Below are positions 4,871 through 5,845 of a DNA stretch of 5,845 nucleotides, one piece after another. Source of the stretch: Prevotella sp. GTDB lineage: Bacteria; Bacteroidota; Bacteroidia; Bacteroidales; Bacteroidaceae. Both the position numbers and the translations under genes were made by a program. Location: assembly GCA_017424205.1 (NCBI GenBank), contig JAFPAS010000036.1:1-5845 (forward strand). The letters run 5' to 3'. Each line of letters starts with the position of its first letter. Positions within the stretch are counted from its first letter, which is position 1. Under the pieces are notes generated by a model. That model was not told where the DNA came from. It was given only the letters and a program-made list of their open reading frames with translations, and did no database searches.

Positions 4871-5845
4871 ATGCATAGATATTTTCCACATACACAGGCA
4901 GACATCGATGCCATGCTTGCTGCGTGCGGCATGACAGATGCAGGTCAGCTGTCGGCAGATGTGCCAGAAGCCATCCGCTTCAGCGGTGACTACGACTTGC
5001 CGCAGTCGATGAGTGAGACAGAAATCAGGGAGTTCTTTGCTGCGCTTGCTGCAAAGAACCAGCCGCTGGCATGCTTTGCTGGAGCAGGCGTGTATGACCA
5101 TTACACACCAGCTGTCGCGCAGAACATCATACAGCGTTCAGAATTTCTTACCAGTTACACTCCATATCAGGCAGAGGTGTCGCAGGGCACACTGCATTAT
5201 ATCTTCGAATATCAGACCATGATGTCACGACTGACAGGCATGGACATCTCCAATGCGTCAATGTACGACGGAGCGACAGCAACTGCCGAGGCCATGCTCA
5301 TGTCATATCATGCAGCAAAGAAAGCCGACACCGTACTTCTTTCGGCTACGGTAGACCCTAAGACTCGCAAAGTGGTCGAGACCTACGCCAGATATCAGGG
5401 CGTGAAAATAGAGGAGATACCAGCAGAGGATGGTGTGACAGCATTTGGCAAGATGGAAGAGCGCCTGGCAGAGGGCGGTGTAGCAGGAGTAATCGTGCAG
5501 CAGCCAAACTACTATGGAATAATAGAAGACTTCACAGGCGTAGCTGACACTGTTCATGCCGCAAAGGCACTGTTTGTGATAAACAGCGTGGCAGCCGACC
5601 TTGCCGTATTGCGCACGCCAGGTGAGTGGCAAGCCGACATCGCTGTGGGTGATGCACAGAGCCTCGGACTGCCGATGGCCTTTGGCGGACCATATCTCGG
5701 ATACATGTGCTGCACAGAGAAACTGATGCGCAAGATGCCTGGACGCATAGTGGGACAGACACTCGACAACCGCGGACAGCGTGTTTTCGCGCTTACTCTG
5801 CAGGCGCGCGAACAGCATATACGCCGCCAGAAAGCCACATCGAAC
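4871..5845 (+). CDS. gcvPA: Glycine dehydrogenase (decarboxylating) subunit 1, 3' partial
   Basis: N-terminal subunit of a split P protein, which together with GcvPB (with pyridoxal phosphate) decarboxylates glycine and loads the aminomethyl group on GcvH. 325 codons are visible to the window edge; the family is about 440-450 residues, so roughly 120 are missing. Family blocks: MHRYFPHTQADIDAML (1-16), FAGAGVYDHYTP (69-80), RSEFLTSYTPYQAEVSQGTL (89-108), NASMYDGATATAEA (128-141), VIVQQPNYYG (207-216), VGDAQSLGLPMAFGGPYLG (259-277) and LTLQAREQHIRRQKATSN (308-325). The opening matches GcvPA proteins rather than the longer start of one-chain P proteins. The PLP lysine belongs to GcvPB, expected just downstream. 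The ATG at 4871 is chosen because it reproduces the family start; an in-frame ATG at 4763 would add 36 residues with no family likeness. Confidence 0.95.
   Translation, partial: MHRYFPHTQADIDAMLAACGMTDAGQLSADVPEAIRFSGDYDLPQSMSETEIREFFAALAAKNQPLACFAGAGVYDHYTPAVAQNIIQRSEFLTSYTPYQAEVSQGTLHYIFEYQTMMSRLTGMDISNASMYDGATATAEAMLMSYHAAKKADTVLLSATVDPKTRKVVETYARYQGVKIEEIPAEDGVTAFGKMEERLAEGGVAGVIVQQPNYYGIIEDFTGVADTVHAAKALFVINSVAADLAVLRTPGEWQADIAVGDAQSLGLPMAFGGPYLGYMCCTEKLMRKMPGRIVGQTLDNRGQRVFALTLQAREQHIRRQKATSN

Noticed and set aside
5303..5818. 171-codon reverse-strand open frame opposite gcvPA
   Set aside because: The + strand here encodes well-conserved GcvPA motifs; the reverse product is Cys/His/Ser-rich without a domain.

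Overview
The window looks like chromosomal DNA of a Bacteroidales bacterium, most likely Prevotella or a close relative. The reasons are the moderate G+C, the near absence of Shine-Dalgarno sequences, AT-rich leaders before start codons, two matches to the Bacteroidetes sigma factor -7 element (TAnnTTTG), and the kind of proteins encoded. All recognisable genes lie on the + strand. I saw no tRNA, rRNA, CRISPR array, insertion sequence or phage gene.

Layout. (1) 2-1782: two glycosyltransferase genes overlapping by ATGA, a 5'-truncated GT14 (core-2/I-branching type) and a GT2. This is probably the end of a surface-glycan cluster. (2) 1848-2822: lplA, a lipoate-protein ligase. (3) 2823-3129: a 307-base gap with an AT-rich hairpin, two candidate promoters and a foldable leader. 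(4) 3130-4647: gcvT and gcvH, the T and H proteins of the glycine cleavage system. (5) 4648-4870: a 223-base gap with two hairpins and several competing pairings. (6) 4871-5845: gcvPA, the N-terminal subunit of a split P protein, cut by the window's right edge.

How the genes fit together. The P protein decarboxylates glycine and passes the aminomethyl group to the lipoyl arm of GcvH, and GcvT moves the one-carbon unit to tetrahydrofolate. GcvH works only when its lysine (K64 here) carries lipoate. LplA attaches lipoate to such lysines, so lplA, gcvT, gcvH and gcvPA form a functional neighbourhood for glycine catabolism and one-carbon supply. The two glycosyltransferases are unrelated neighbours.

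The protein content is ordinary. The unexplained material is in the two intergenic regions, mainly gcvH-gcvPA, where mutually exclusive RNA pairings could set how much P protein is made relative to T and H. That is inference from pairing done by hand, not a demonstrated regulator.
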